A DNA stretch of 64,000 bases from Maribacter aquivivus (lineage in GTDB: Bacteria > Bacteroidota > Bacteroidia > Flavobacteriales > Flavobacteriaceae), in the NCBI RefSeq assembly GCF_900142175.1, contig NZ_FQZX01000004.1:47012-111011 (forward strand), read 5' to 3'. Below the pieces are notes generated by a model. That model saw nothing but the letters and a program-made list of their open reading frames with translations. It did no database searches and was not told the origin of the DNA. Below are positions 15,377 to 24,742 of this stretch, piece after piece. The translations under genes were made by a program, and so were the position numbers. How positions within the stretch are numbered: the first letter of the stretch is position 1; each line of letters begins with the position of its first letter.

Positions 15377-16606
15377 TTATAATTCTTTTATGCTGAAATC
15401 TAGTTGTTTTAGGTCATTCCAAAAATCAGGATATGATTTAGAAACCACCTCTGCATCATTCACAAAAAGAGTAGTTTTCATTGCCAACGGTGCAAAAGCC
15501 ATTGCCATTCTATGATCGTTATAAGTATCTATAGCTACATCTGCGTTAATTTCTGACGTTGGCACTATAGTAAGTGTTTTATCTGTTACAGAAATATTTG
15601 CCCCCAATTTAGAAAGCTCTGTATGTAAAGCTTCTAAACGATCCGTTTCTTTAATTTTTAGGGTGTGTAAACCAATTAAATGACAACCAACCCCTAATCC
15701 GAAACAAGTAACTGCAATTGTTTGTGCAATATCTGGTGCATTGGCTAAATCAAATTCATTGGCGGCCAATACTTTTTTATCGGTCTTTCTTAATGTGACT
15801 TTATTTTCACCAAAGGTAGTTTCAACTCCGAATGCCGTATAAATATCGGCAAGCACACTATCACCTTGAAGGCTTTTCTTTTTATATGCAGATAAAGTAA
15901 TTTCAGTACCTGGTGCCGCAAGTGCACAAATACCATAAAAATAAGATGCTGAACTCCAGTCAGACTCCACAACTAATGTCGTAGGTACTACTTTTGCTTT
16001 CGGCGAAACTTTAATCATATTACCTTCAAAAGAGGTTTCTACACCAATTTCTTCAAGCAAAGCCAAAGTCATTTTAATATAAGGTACCGAAGTAATTTTA
16101 CCTACCAGCTCTAATTCTAGTCCGTTATCTAAACTTGGTGCTATTAACAATAATGAAGAAATGTACTGACTACTGACATTTGCGGGCAAACTTACTTTAT
16201 CTTTTACGATACGTTGCCCTTTAATTTTTATAGGTGGATACCCTTCATCTTGCACATAAGAGATTTCTGCCCCTAATGTCCTTAAAGCTTCTACAAGAAT
16301 TTTAATAGGTCTTTCTGTCATTCTTTTAGATCCGGTAAGAATTACATCCTTACCTTCTTGAGAAGAAAAATATCCCGTTAAAAAGCGCATTGCCGTACCA
16401 GCATGATGAATATCTACCGTACCCTCTGAAATTTTTAAGCCTTTTGCCATAACCTGGGCATCATCAGAATTTGAAATATTCTCAATTTTAATATCTGGAA
16501 ATAATGCAGCCAATAATAAACTACGGTTAGATTCACTTTTAGAACCTGTTATAGTTATGGTATCTTTTAATTGATGATTTGACGGACCAGTTAGGTGAAG
16601 TTTCAA
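15377..16606 (-). CDS. aroA: 5-enolpyruvylshikimate-3-phosphate synthase
   Basis: This 409-residue enzyme catalyses the sixth shikimate step, joining PEP to shikimate-3-phosphate. Recognisable motifs are TGSKSESNRSLLLAALF, the PEP-binding region HHAGTAMRFLTGYFSSQEG, and DTYNDHRMAMAFAPLA near the C-terminus. The TGSKSESNR and AGTAMRF segments differ from the classical LPGSKSxSNR and NAGTAMR forms but fit the Bacteroidetes branch. It is part of a minus-strand run from rsgA to queA and is separate from the main aromatic operon at 21.6-25.8 kb. Confidence 0.93.
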   Translation of the reverse strand: MKLHLTGPSNHQLKDTITITGSKSESNRSLLLAALFPDIKIENISNSDDAQVMAKGLKISEGTVDIHHAGTAMRFLTGYFSSQEGKDVILTGSKRMTERPIKILVEALRTLGAEISYVQDEGYPPIKIKGQRIVKDKVSLPANVSSQYISSLLLIAPSLDNGLELELVGKITSVPYIKMTLALLEEIGVETSFEGNMIKVSPKAKVVPTTLVVESDWSSASYFYGICALAAPGTEITLSAYKKKSLQGDSVLADIYTAFGVETTFGENKVTLRKTDKKVLAANEFDLANAPDIAQTIAVTCFGLGVGCHLIGLHTLKIKETDRLEALHTELSKLGANISVTDKTLTIVPTSEINADVAIDTYNDHRMAMAFAPLAMKTTLFVNDAEVVSKSYPDFWNDLKQLDFSIKEL

Positions 16607-16643
16607 AGCGTATGGTTTTAAAAATAGAACGCCAAATATACGC

Positions 16644-16970
16644 CTATTTCAACTTTTTATTGTTGTGATGACGGTCATGATCACGCTTTGTTTTCAAATC
16701 TAACTTTTTATCAAAAGCTTGTTGTAAATCAATACCTGTCTGGTTCGCCAAACATAATACTACAAACATTACATCTGCCAGCTCTTCGCCTAAATCTTTA
16801 TTCTTATCAGACTCCTTTTCACTCTGTTCACCGTAGCGTCTAGCAATAATTCTAGCGACCTCCCCTACTTCTTCTGTCAACTGTGCCATATTGGTAAGCT
16901 CGTTAAAATAACGAACGCCATGTTCCTTGATCCAGTTATCTACTTCTAATTGTGCGTTTTCGATGTTCAT
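16644..16970 (-). CDS. MazG-like nucleotide pyrophosphohydrolase
   Basis: This 108-residue all-alpha NTP pyrophosphatase of the MazG/dCTPase superfamily has the metal site visible as EEVGEVARIIARR (ExxE) and DLGEELADVMFVVLCLA (ExxxD). It probably cleans up non-canonical nucleotides. Its start codon overlaps the dtd stop by one base, and aroA follows 37 bases on, so it is within an operon. The sequence and size are typical of flavobacterial homologues. The exact substrate is unknown. Confidence 0.88.
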   Translation of the reverse strand: MNIENAQLEVDNWIKEHGVRYFNELTNMAQLTEEVGEVARIIARRYGEQSEKESDKNKDLGEELADVMFVVLCLANQTGIDLQQAFDKKLDLKTKRDHDRHHNNKKLK

Positions 16971-17422
16971 TAATCTTTATTTTTTGTGTCAATAAGTATA
17001 GTCACCGGCCCATCATTCAACAATTCTACCTTCATATCTGCCCCAAATATACCTGTACCAACTTTCTTATCCATTTTAGATTCCATGGTAGCAATAAAAG
17101 CTTCGTATAGTGGAATAGCTACTTCTGGTCGTGCAGCTTTTATATAAGATGGGCGATTTCCTTTTTTAGTACTTGCGTGTAGCGTAAATTGACTAACCAC
17201 AATTGCATCGCCTTTTGTAGCTAAAAGTGACATATTCATTACTCCTTCGTCGTCATTAAAAATACGAAGGTTGACTATTTTATTTGTTAGCCAATCTATA
17301 TCGTCTTGTGTATCTTCATTTTCTATGCCGACAAGTATTAAAACACCTTGTTCAATGGCGCATAACTGTTTGCCATCAACCGTTACACTAGCTTTGGAAA
17401 CGCGCTGTATTACTGCTCTCAT
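16970..17422 (-). CDS. dtd: D-aminoacyl-tRNA deacylase
   Basis: This 150-residue DTD-fold enzyme frees tRNA from wrongly attached D-amino acids or glycine. It begins MRAVIQRVSKASVTVDG. The SQFTLHAS active-site motif with catalytic Thr and the NDGPVTI motif carrying the Gly-Pro pair are present. It overlaps rsgA by four bases and the MazG-like gene by one, showing translational coupling. The gene is intact and typical. Confidence 0.94.
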   Translation of the reverse strand: MRAVIQRVSKASVTVDGKQLCAIEQGVLILVGIENEDTQDDIDWLTNKIVNLRIFNDDEGVMNMSLLATKGDAIVVSQFTLHASTKKGNRPSYIKAARPEVAIPLYEAFIATMESKMDKKVGTGIFGADMKVELLNDGPVTILIDTKNKD

Positions 17423-18372
17423 TTTTTCTCGTCATGTATATCTACCCTATAATTCTCGTCTTCGCCTTTTATCATCTGTAAATAACTGTTATATCTACTC
17501 CATGCAATATCGCCAGTTTCTAAAGCGTCTTTTACAGCACATTTAGGCTCGTCTACATGAATACAATTATTAAACTTGCATTCTTGTTTCAGCTTAAAGA
17601 ACTCTGGAAAATAGTTCCCTATTTCTTCTTTTTCCATATCAACGATACCAAATCCTTTTATACCGGGTGTATCTATAATACGGGCATCAAAGCTTAAATC
17701 GTACATTTCTGCAAATGTGGTTGTGTGCTGACCTTGTGCATGCTGCTGAGAAATCTGTTTTGTCTTTATATCTAAATTAGGCTCTATAGCATTTACCAAT
17801 GTCGATTTACCTACCCCAGAATGACCAGAAAACATAGAGGTCTTACCTAACATCATTTCTTTGACTTTATCAACATTTTTACCTGTTGCAGCCGAGATGC
17901 CTAAACATGTATAACCGATATTACGATATAATGCTGCCAAAAATTTGATTTCATCTAACTCTTCAGGTGAATAAGTATCTATTTTATTGAATAATAATAC
18001 TGCAGGAATTTCGTATGCCTCGGCCGTAATTAAAAATCGATCTATAAAAACTGGATAGGTTGGTGGATTGTTCAATGTTACCAATAAAAATACTTGATCT
18101 AAATTGGCTGCTATTATATGGGTCTGCTTAGATAGATTAACAGACTTACGAATGATGTAATTTTTACGTTTCTCGATTTCGTTAATAATACCAAAGGTAT
18201 CATCGCCAGTAGTCTCAGTTTCAAAACGTACATAGTCACCAACCGCAACAGGATTTGTACTTTTTATACCCTTTATTCTAAATTTTCCTTTTATTCTACA
18301 TTCATAGAAATCACCATTACCTGCCTTAACAGTGTACCAACTTCCCGTAGATTTATAAACAATTCCTACCAT
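17419..18372 (-). CDS. rsgA: Small ribosomal subunit biogenesis GTPase RsgA
   Basis: This 317-residue circularly permuted GTPase assists late 30S assembly. It has an N-terminal OB fold, then the permuted G motifs: FNKIDTY (G4), GISAATGKN (G5), GHSGVGKSTLVNAI (G1, P-loop), and DTPGIKGFG (G3). The C-terminal zinc site is CKFNNCIHVDEPKCAV. It is the first gene of the rsgA-dtd-MazG-like run. The length and all motifs are normal. Confidence 0.95.
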   Translation of the reverse strand: MVGIVYKSTGSWYTVKAGNGDFYECRIKGKFRIKGIKSTNPVAVGDYVRFETETTGDDTFGIINEIEKRKNYIIRKSVNLSKQTHIIAANLDQVFLLVTLNNPPTYPVFIDRFLITAEAYEIPAVLLFNKIDTYSPEELDEIKFLAALYRNIGYTCLGISAATGKNVDKVKEMMLGKTSMFSGHSGVGKSTLVNAIEPNLDIKTKQISQQHAQGQHTTTFAEMYDLSFDARIIDTPGIKGFGIVDMEKEEIGNYFPEFFKLKQECKFNNCIHVDEPKCAVKDALETGDIAWSRYNSYLQMIKGEDENYRVDIHDEKK

Positions 18373-18429
18373 TTATCCAAAATACCTTCCTTTTATACAA
18401 AGTAACTGCTTTAAATATAAAAATTAACA

Positions 18430-18437
18430 TAAATTTG
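18430..18437 (+). promoter_or_regulatory. Possible -7 box (TAAATTTG)
   Basis: This is an exact match to TAnnTTTG, 43 bases upstream of the secreted-protein gene at 18480. No clear -33 element is visible, so this is tentative. Confidence 0.35.
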
Positions 18438-18479
18438 AAATTAGAACTATAACATTAAATAATAACCAAATACACGAAA

Positions 18480-19292
18480 ATGAAATTCATTCAAAAATCA
18501 TTGCTGATGCTGACATTATCAGTATTCACTTTTGGGGCTGCCCAAGAAACTATCACTAACGAATCTGTAGTACAAATGGTTGAACTTGGTTTTGACGACT
18601 ACATGATCATCGATAAGATAAATACTTCTGACGTTAAGTTCGACGCCTCTATCACAGCTCTTGGACAAATGAAAAATGCAGGTGTTTCTTCTGAAGTATT
18701 GTCTTTAATTATGGACAAGTCTAAGCAAAACACCATGTCTAAAACGGGTATTTATTATACTGATGCTAGTGGTGAAGATAAATTAGTACAACCAAGTGTA
18801 TTCTCTGGTTCTAATTCTAACCAAGTTGCACAGAAATTGGTTTCTGGTTTAATCAACGCTAAGAAAAAAGCACAATTACCAAAAACACAATCTAACAACG
18901 TTATTCGTCAAAGTCAACCTGAGTTTACTTTCATCTTTGACCCAAGTGTAACTCAAGTTGATAACATGCAAAACAACCAAGGTGGCGATACAGGTATCTT
19001 TAACTGGTGGTTTAGAATGGCAAGTAACCCAAATGAGTTTGTTTTGGTAAAACTTACCGTAAAAGAGAAAAAGAATCTTAGAGAGGTAATTACAGGAAAA
19101 AGTAGTTGGATTACTAGTAGTACTGGTATTGACCCTAAATACGCACTTAATTTTGCCATTGAAGAAATTGAAGGTCACAAATTCAAAGTAACTCCAGATG
19201 CTTTAGAGCCAGGTGAGTATTGCTTTATCTATCAAGGTCAAGTACCTCAAGGTAGAGAAAACCAATCGGTTTTTGATTTCTCTGTTCAATAG
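18480..19292 (+). CDS. Secreted protein, function unknown
   Basis: This 270-residue protein has a Sec signal peptide (MKFIQKSLLMLTLSVFTFGAAQ). A short helical domain follows (about 22-75: VVQMVELGFDDYMIIDKINTS...LGQMKNAGVSSEVLSLIM), resembling the small helical repeat found in periplasmic lipoproteins. Then comes a beta-rich domain of about 150 residues (FIFDPSVTQVDNM... to VFDFSVQ). It is monocistronic, with a probable promoter and a strong terminator, and is likely well expressed. I do not recognise a biochemical function. Confidence 0.7.
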   Translation: MKFIQKSLLMLTLSVFTFGAAQETITNESVVQMVELGFDDYMIIDKINTSDVKFDASITALGQMKNAGVSSEVLSLIMDKSKQNTMSKTGIYYTDASGEDKLVQPSVFSGSNSNQVAQKLVSGLINAKKKAQLPKTQSNNVIRQSQPEFTFIFDPSVTQVDNMQNNQGGDTGIFNWWFRMASNPNEFVLVKLTVKEKKNLREVITGKSSWITSSTGIDPKYALNFAIEEIEGHKFKVTPDALEPGEYCFIYQGQVPQGRENQSVFDFSVQ

Positions 19293-19310
19293 AACATAAC
19301 ATACTTTATA

Positions 19311-19341
19311 AAAAAAGCCCGGTTTGTACCGGGCTTTTTTT
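19311..19341. terminator. Strong terminator between convergent genes
   Basis: AAAAAAGCCCGGT-TTGT-ACCGGGCTTTTTT is a perfect 13-bp stem with a four-base loop and T-run, shared by the convergent genes at 18480 and 19358. Confidence 0.93.
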
Positions 19342-19357
19342 ATTTATCTATTTAAGA

Positions 19358-21448
19358 CTATTGCGCTAAGTTAATTTCAACACGTCTATTTTTTTGTCTA
19401 CCATCTTTATACATATTGGTAGCAATTGGTTTACTTTCTCCATAACCTACAGATGTTAATCTAGAAGGAGAGACACCACCATCTATTAAGAATTGTAATA
19501 CTGCCTTAGCTCTTTTCTCTGATAATTGTTGATTAGTTGCTTCAGAACCCACACTATCTGTATGACCTTCAATGGTGAAATTAGCATTTGGGTATTCATT
19601 CAAAATACTAATAATATCAACTAAAACAGGTGTAGATTCATCTTTAAGCGTAGATTTACCTGTCGTAAACAAAATTGTTTTTGCATACTCGTTCAATGAC
19701 TTTTGAACCTCAGCGGTAACTACCGGCTCTGGACAACCTTTATTTGCAACCGTACCCATTTCATTAGGGCATTCATCATCTTTATCAAGTACAGAATCTC
19801 CATCAGAATCTGCCCAAGGACAACCATTATTCTCTACTGGACCTGCCTCATCTGGACATTGATCTTCATTGTCCATTATTGTATCACCATCAGTATCTAC
19901 CCATGGGCATCCGTTGTTTTCTACTGGTCCTGCTTCTTCTGGACATTTATCTTCATTATCCATTACAGTATCACCATCAATATCTCCCCAAGGGCAACCG
20001 TTGTTTTCAATTGGACCTGCTTTTTTAGGACAACCGTCTTCTTTATTTGGTATACCATCACCATCAGAATCCTTAGGCTGACCATAATAAACAGGCACTT
20101 TTAAACCTGCATATATATCTGCACCTTGAATTTCATTTTTTGTGAATGTAGAAATCAATGACCCTGAACCAATATATAATGGTCCGGCACGTAAACCTGC
20201 ACCTACTTGCAAGCCACTATACTGATAGCTACTTACCGGCAAATAGAAACTAAACCACTTACTTTCAAAACGAGGGGTCAATGAAAATACATTTGCTGTT
20301 CTTAGATTATTTTCACCCGCAGAACGCATTGACAAATCGGTATTAAAGTTTAAATAAAAATTATTCTTAATATTCCAATCTGCGTTAAAATGAAGTGCAG
20401 TTGGTAAACCCGCTTTCATATCTTCTGTTGCCTGAGTAAACGTATACAAGTTCTGTAAATCATCAGAATCTTCAATATTATCATAATCATCTTGGGTAAT
20501 AGTATTGTTGATATTGTAAGTATCCATTAAACTACCCTTATAATTAACCGACCCAACATCTGTAAGTGACAAGCCAAATTTAAGCTTGTACTTGTTTTTG
20601 TCTTTCATTACGGTTTTCTCACCATCAGCACCCGTAACCTCATAATCTTTATAGTCCGGTCTCCACTCATAAACGAAACCTAAATCTAATCCGAATCCGT
20701 TTGCATCTGGCACTTCATAGTCATAGTTGTCATCATCATAATCATCTGCACGACCATAGATTAAATCGCCCGTAGATTCCAATGTTCCAATAGTAGAGCT
20801 ATTTGGCAATGTTGCCCCATCTGCATCATAATCTATAGTTACATTTCTACCGGCAACATACGCGTTACCAAATCCTTTTAAATATTTTAACGAAAGACCA
20901 CCTTTTAAAAAGTGCTCTTCTTTGTTCATTAATTCTTGAGCGTAAGTAATACCTACTTCTGCCCAACCGTGACCAGCTGCAAAGAAATCTCCTTCATCTA
21001 CCAAGAAGTCTTGACTTTCATCAATACTATCATCTAGGTCATCAATACTTTCGCCGTTAAATTCATTACCGGTAACAAAACTTCTTGCCCTTGTAAAAAC
21101 GGCTATAGATGATGTTCTACCTACGTTAAACATAAATGACGGACCTAACACATCTACATTACCCGAAAAATTGTTATTGTCTGAAAGCGATAATATAGCG
21201 TCATCATCATACTCAAAATCACTCGATATTAAATCTGAATATCCTACGCCAACATAGTCATTGGCAAGAAAACCACTTACACCAACTAAATTGATGTCTG
21301 TTTTAAAACGGGAATCTGCAATATTCGCGGGGTTGGAAATGACTCCGTTTACCCCACTATAATTATCGGTTAAATAGCCAATATAGGATTGTGCTTTTAC
21401 TGATAGTGAAGCAACGAACATAATGGCAAATAATACTACTTTCTTCAT
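19358..21448 (-). CDS. OmpA-family outer-membrane protein with TSP3 repeats
   Basis: This 696-residue protein has, in order, a signal peptide (to VKAQ), a large beta-barrel-like domain of the DUF5723 type (about 20-460), four thrombospondin type-3 calcium-binding repeats (about 463-580, pattern [15 protein letters not shown] and ENNGCPW), and a C-terminal OmpA peptidoglycan-binding domain (about 595-696, GHTDSVG and LSEKRAKAV). It probably tethers the outer membrane to peptidoglycan. The TSP3 repeats are also near-identical at DNA level (about 90-bp units), a possible site of repeat-number change. The gene is followed by no partner on its strand. Confidence 0.88.
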   Translation of the reverse strand: MKKVVLFAIMFVASLSVKAQSYIGYLTDNYSGVNGVISNPANIADSRFKTDINLVGVSGFLANDYVGVGYSDLISSDFEYDDDAILSLSDNNNFSGNVDVLGPSFMFNVGRTSSIAVFTRARSFVTGNEFNGESIDDLDDSIDESQDFLVDEGDFFAAGHGWAEVGITYAQELMNKEEHFLKGGLSLKYLKGFGNAYVAGRNVTIDYDADGATLPNSSTIGTLESTGDLIYGRADDYDDDNYDYEVPDANGFGLDLGFVYEWRPDYKDYEVTGADGEKTVMKDKNKYKLKFGLSLTDVGSVNYKGSLMDTYNINNTITQDDYDNIEDSDDLQNLYTFTQATEDMKAGLPTALHFNADWNIKNNFYLNFNTDLSMRSAGENNLRTANVFSLTPRFESKWFSFYLPVSSYQYSGLQVGAGLRAGPLYIGSGSLISTFTKNEIQGADIYAGLKVPVYYGQPKDSDGDGIPNKEDGCPKKAGPIENNGCPWGDIDGDTVMDNEDKCPEEAGPVENNGCPWVDTDGDTIMDNEDQCPDEAGPVENNGCPWADSDGDSVLDKDDECPNEMGTVANKGCPEPVVTAEVQKSLNEYAKTILFTTGKSTLKDESTPVLVDIISILNEYPNANFTIEGHTDSVGSEATNQQLSEKRAKAVLQFLIDGGVSPSRLTSVGYGESKPIATNMYKDGRQKNRRVEINLAQ

Positions 21449-21553
21449 ACTCTAGGTTTGGTTAAATTGGTTCTATACATGCCTAACGACACACAATTAA
21501 GGATATTGCAAAAACGTACTATTTTTCTTACTAACTAAAAATTAGACATAAAA

Positions 21554-21580
21554 AAAACATCCGCATAATACGGATGTTTT
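21554..21580 (-). terminator. Terminator of the aromatic operon
   Basis: AAAACATCCG and CGGATGTTTT form a 10-bp stem with a seven-base loop. On the minus strand it is followed by a T-run, just after the DAHP synthase gene. Confidence 0.9.
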
Positions 21581-21603
21581 ATTTTTATAACGTTAAGCTA
21601 ATC

Positions 21604-22686
21604 TTAAGCGTTTACTATCTTCTCTTGGTGATTGATAGACTCTTGGTGAATTGCTTTGAACATTCGAAGAACAAACTCTTCACTTAGTCCTTTACTTTCC
21701 CCTTCTAAAATCATTGCACCTAGAATTTGATTCCATCTGTTAGACTGAAGAACCGCAACGTTTTTTTGCTTTTTAAGTGCTCCAATACCGTCAGATACTT
21801 TCATTCTTTTACCTAATGTCTCTATTATTTGATTGTCAATAACATCAATCTGAGCTCTTAGGTTACTTAATTGAGAATTGTACTCTGCTTCTGGATCACT
21901 TTCTTTTCTAATTTTAAGATCTCTCATGATCTGTACTAATTTATCTGGGGTAACTTGTTGTGCAGCATCACTCCATGCGTTATCTGGATCATGGTGAGTT
22001 TCAATCATCAATCCGTCAAAATTCAAATCTAAAGCTGTTTGCGATACATCAAAAATCATATCACGCTTACCTGTAATATGCGATGGATCATTGATCAATG
22101 GTAAATCTGGAAATTTATTTTTAAAATCAATCGCCATTTGCCACTCTGGTATATTTCTATACTTTGTTTTCTCATACGTTGAGAACCCTCTGTGTATTGC
22201 GCCTAATTTCTTTATGCCTGCAGTATGCAATCTTTCGATACCACCTAACCATAAAGCCAAATCTGGATTTACCGGATTCTTCACTAATACAATCTTATCT
22301 GTACCTTTTAAGGCATCTGCCAATTCTTGCATGATAAACGGACTAACAGTTGATCTTGCACCGATCCATAATAAATCAATATCATGTTCTAATGCTAACT
22401 CAACATGCGCACGGTTTGCAACCTCTGTTGCAGTTTTCATACCTGTTTCAGCCTTTACCTTTTGAAGCCATTTAAGACCTAAAGCGCCTACACCTTCAAA
22501 ATTTCCTGGGCGAGTACGAGGTTTCCAAATACCTGCTCTGTAATAATTTACATCGGTATCTTTAAGAGAATGTGCTATACCTAACACTTGTTCCTCTGTT
22601 TCCGCACTACATGGCCCTGCTATTACTAGTGGATGGTCTAGGTGTAAATCATCCAACCATGTTCTCATTTGTTTTGAATTTTCCAT
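21604..22686 (-). CDS. Bifunctional DAHP synthase / chorismate mutase
   Basis: This 360-residue fusion has a KDO8P-synthase-like type I DAHP synthase at about 1-260 (AGPCSAE, GIWKPRTRP, DPSHITGKR) and an AroQ-type chorismate mutase at about 275-350 (LRAQIDVIDNQIIETLGKRMKVSDGIGALKK). It catalyses both the first shikimate step (PEP plus erythrose-4-phosphate) and the chorismate-to-prephenate step. This fusion order is common in Bacteroidetes. The mutase domain may double as the allosteric sensor for prephenate. It is the last gene of the pheA-aminotransferase-tyrA operon and is closed by a terminator. Confidence 0.93.
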   Translation of the reverse strand: MENSKQMRTWLDDLHLDHPLVIAGPCSAETEEQVLGIAHSLKDTDVNYYRAGIWKPRTRPGNFEGVGALGLKWLQKVKAETGMKTATEVANRAHVELALEHDIDLLWIGARSTVSPFIMQELADALKGTDKIVLVKNPVNPDLALWLGGIERLHTAGIKKLGAIHRGFSTYEKTKYRNIPEWQMAIDFKNKFPDLPLINDPSHITGKRDMIFDVSQTALDLNFDGLMIETHHDPDNAWSDAAQQVTPDKLVQIMRDLKIRKESDPEAEYNSQLSNLRAQIDVIDNQIIETLGKRMKVSDGIGALKKQKNVAVLQSNRWNQILGAMILEGESKGLSEEFVLRMFKAIHQESINHQEKIVNA

Positions 22687-22692
22687 TTTTAC

Positions 22693-23559
22693 TTATTCTA
22701 TTTCTTGTTTAACGGTATTTCTTTTTAATATTCCTTTAATCTTATTCGTATTGTTCATTTCATTATAAATGCCCTCGTAATCATCTTTCTGTAACATTTC
22801 TTTAAATGCCGTAAGATTTTGAATGTACTCTTCTAATGTCTCGACTACATTCTCTTTATTCTGTTTAAAAATTGGTGTCCACATGGCTGGCGAACTTTTT
22901 GCCAAACGCACTGTACTTTCAAATCCACTACCCGCCATATCAAAAATATCACGCTCGTTCTTCTCTTTTTCAATCACTGTTTTACCCAACATAAATGAAC
23001 TTATGTGAGATAAATGAGAAACGTAAGCAATGTGCTTATCATGAGCCACAGGGTTCATATATCGTATTCTCATACCAACTGCTTGAAAAACTTTCAAAGC
23101 GCTTTCTTGTAGCTTAAATGCAGTTAATTCTACTTCGCAAATAATATTCGTTTTGTCTTTGAACAAATTATTTATTGCTGCAGACGGACCTGAAAATTCT
23201 GTTCCTGCAATGGGATGGCATGCTAAAAAGTTTCTTCTCTTAGGATGATTTTCTAAAACCTTACAGATCAAAGATTTGGTTGATCCTACATCAAAAACTA
23301 CACAGTCTTCATGAACAGCATCTAATATTACCGGAAGCTCTGTAACCATAACATCAACAGGTATACTTACAATGACCATGTCTGCTAATTGTAAATCTTG
23401 ATAGGTTGCCGTCTTATCGATTATACCCAAAGACAATGCCTCAGCTAAATTTGCTTCATTAGATTCTATACCATAAACAGTAACATTGTCCACTGCCGAC
23501 TTTATGTCTTTCGCTAAAGAACCTCCTATTAAACCGATACCTATTACAAATACATTCAT
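22693..23559 (-). CDS. tyrA: Prephenate dehydrogenase
   Basis: This 288-residue enzyme makes 4-hydroxyphenylpyruvate, the tyrosine branch. The Rossmann motif is at the very N-terminus (VIGIGLIGGSLAKDI). The catalytic His region is CHPIAGTEFSGPSAA, and HIAYVSHLSHISS follows. There is no chorismate mutase or ACT domain, so feedback control, if any, must act elsewhere. It is six bases from the DAHP synthase gene and 34 bases from the aminotransferase gene, clearly within the operon. Confidence 0.93.
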   Translation of the reverse strand: MNVFVIGIGLIGGSLAKDIKSAVDNVTVYGIESNEANLAEALSLGIIDKTATYQDLQLADMVIVSIPVDVMVTELPVILDAVHEDCVVFDVGSTKSLICKVLENHPKRRNFLACHPIAGTEFSGPSAAINNLFKDKTNIICEVELTAFKLQESALKVFQAVGMRIRYMNPVAHDKHIAYVSHLSHISSFMLGKTVIEKEKNERDIFDMAGSGFESTVRLAKSSPAMWTPIFKQNKENVVETLEEYIQNLTAFKEMLQKDDYEGIYNEMNNTNKIKGILKRNTVKQEIE

Positions 23560-23593
23560 TATTAAAGCTACGCTTTAGTTATTTTTCTTTTAA

Positions 23594-24742
23594 CTAATCA
23601 AATCTTTTAATTGCTTCTTTTATTTTGTCTTTTGTTATACAAAGCGAAAAGCGAATATAGCCTTCACCATTACTACCAAATATAGTACCTGGGGTAATGA
23701 ACAAATCTTTTGTATACAATACATTATCTATAAATTCTTCTGATGACACACTACCTTCTGGTAATTTTGCCCATACGAACAAGCCAACGGCATTTCTATC
23801 ATATGTACACCCAAGCGTTTCTGCCAATTCAAAAATCAACTCTCTACGCTCACTATATACGGCATTCAAATCCCGGAACCATTCATCGGTACTTTCTAAT
23901 GCTGCTATGGCTCCTTTCTGAATTCCGTAGAACATACCAGAGTCCATATTACTCTTCACCTTTAAAATAGCATTGATATGCTCTTCGCTTCCTAATACAA
24001 AACCTACACGCCAACCGGCCATATTAAAGGTTTTGCTCAATGAATTCAATTCTAAACATACCTCTTTTGCATTCGGTATACTTAAAATACTCGCTGGTTC
24101 ATCATTTAAAACAAAACTGTACGGATTGTCGTTTACTAACAGAATATCATGCTGCTTTGCAAAGTCTACTATTTTTACAAACTGCTCTTTAGTTGCCGAA
24201 GCACCTGTTGGCATATGCGGGTAACTCAACCACATGATCTTTACCTTAGACAAATCTTGCTTTGCCAATGCTTCTAAATCTGGAAACCAGCCATTTTCTT
24301 CAGTCAAGTCATAGTACGTAGGCACTGCGCCTACCAAATTAGTAACAGAAGTGTAGGTTGGGTATCCCGGATTAGGGATTAAAACCTCATCACCTTCGTT
24401 TAAAAAAGAAAGGCTAATATGCATTATACCTTCCTTTGAGCCCATTAATGGTAAAATCTCAGTATCAGGATTGGCGTCAACATTAAACCTCTTCTTATAA
24501 AAATTAGCAATTGCACCTCTTAACTGAGGTAACCCTTGGTAACTTTGATATTGATGCGCACCGTTTTCTAATACCGCGCTCTGTATTGCATTCAACACTT
24601 CTTGAGACGGAGTCAAATCTGGACTTCCAATACCCATATTTATGATTGGTTTACCTTGGGCCATTAAGCCGCGTACCTCTCTCAACTTTTTTGAGAAGTA
24701 GTATTCCTGTATGGTATTTAACCTGTCGGCAGTACGTATCAT
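23594..24742 (-). CDS. Class I/II aminotransferase, probably for aromatic amino acids
   Basis: This 382-residue fold-type I PLP enzyme carries the PLP lysine in SLSKTFNMAGWRVGF. Other landmarks are YQSYQGLPQLRGAIANFYKKRF and NPGYPTYTS. Its place between pheA and tyrA points to transamination of phenylpyruvate and 4-hydroxyphenylpyruvate, or of prephenate, to finish Phe and Tyr. By sequence it also resembles LL-diaminopimelate aminotransferases, so substrate choice is inferred from context. It overlaps pheA by four bases. Confidence 0.87.
   Translation of the reverse strand: MIRTADRLNTIQEYYFSKKLREVRGLMAQGKPIINMGIGSPDLTPSQEVLNAIQSAVLENGAHQYQSYQGLPQLRGAIANFYKKRFNVDANPDTEILPLMGSKEGIMHISLSFLNEGDEVLIPNPGYPTYTSVTNLVGAVPTYYDLTEENGWFPDLEALAKQDLSKVKIMWLSYPHMPTGASATKEQFVKIVDFAKQHDILLVNDNPYSFVLNDEPASILSIPNAKEVCLELNSLSKTFNMAGWRVGFVLGSEEHINAILKVKSNMDSGMFYGIQKGAIAALESTDEWFRDLNAVYSERRELIFELAETLGCTYDRNAVGLFVWAKLPEGSVSSEEFIDNVLYTKDLFITPGTIFGSNGEGYIRFSLCITKDKIKEAIKRFD

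Noticed and set aside
19703..20104. 133-codon open frame on the plus strand
   Set aside because: It is antisense to the TSP3 repeats of the OmpA-family gene and only reflects their repeated composition.
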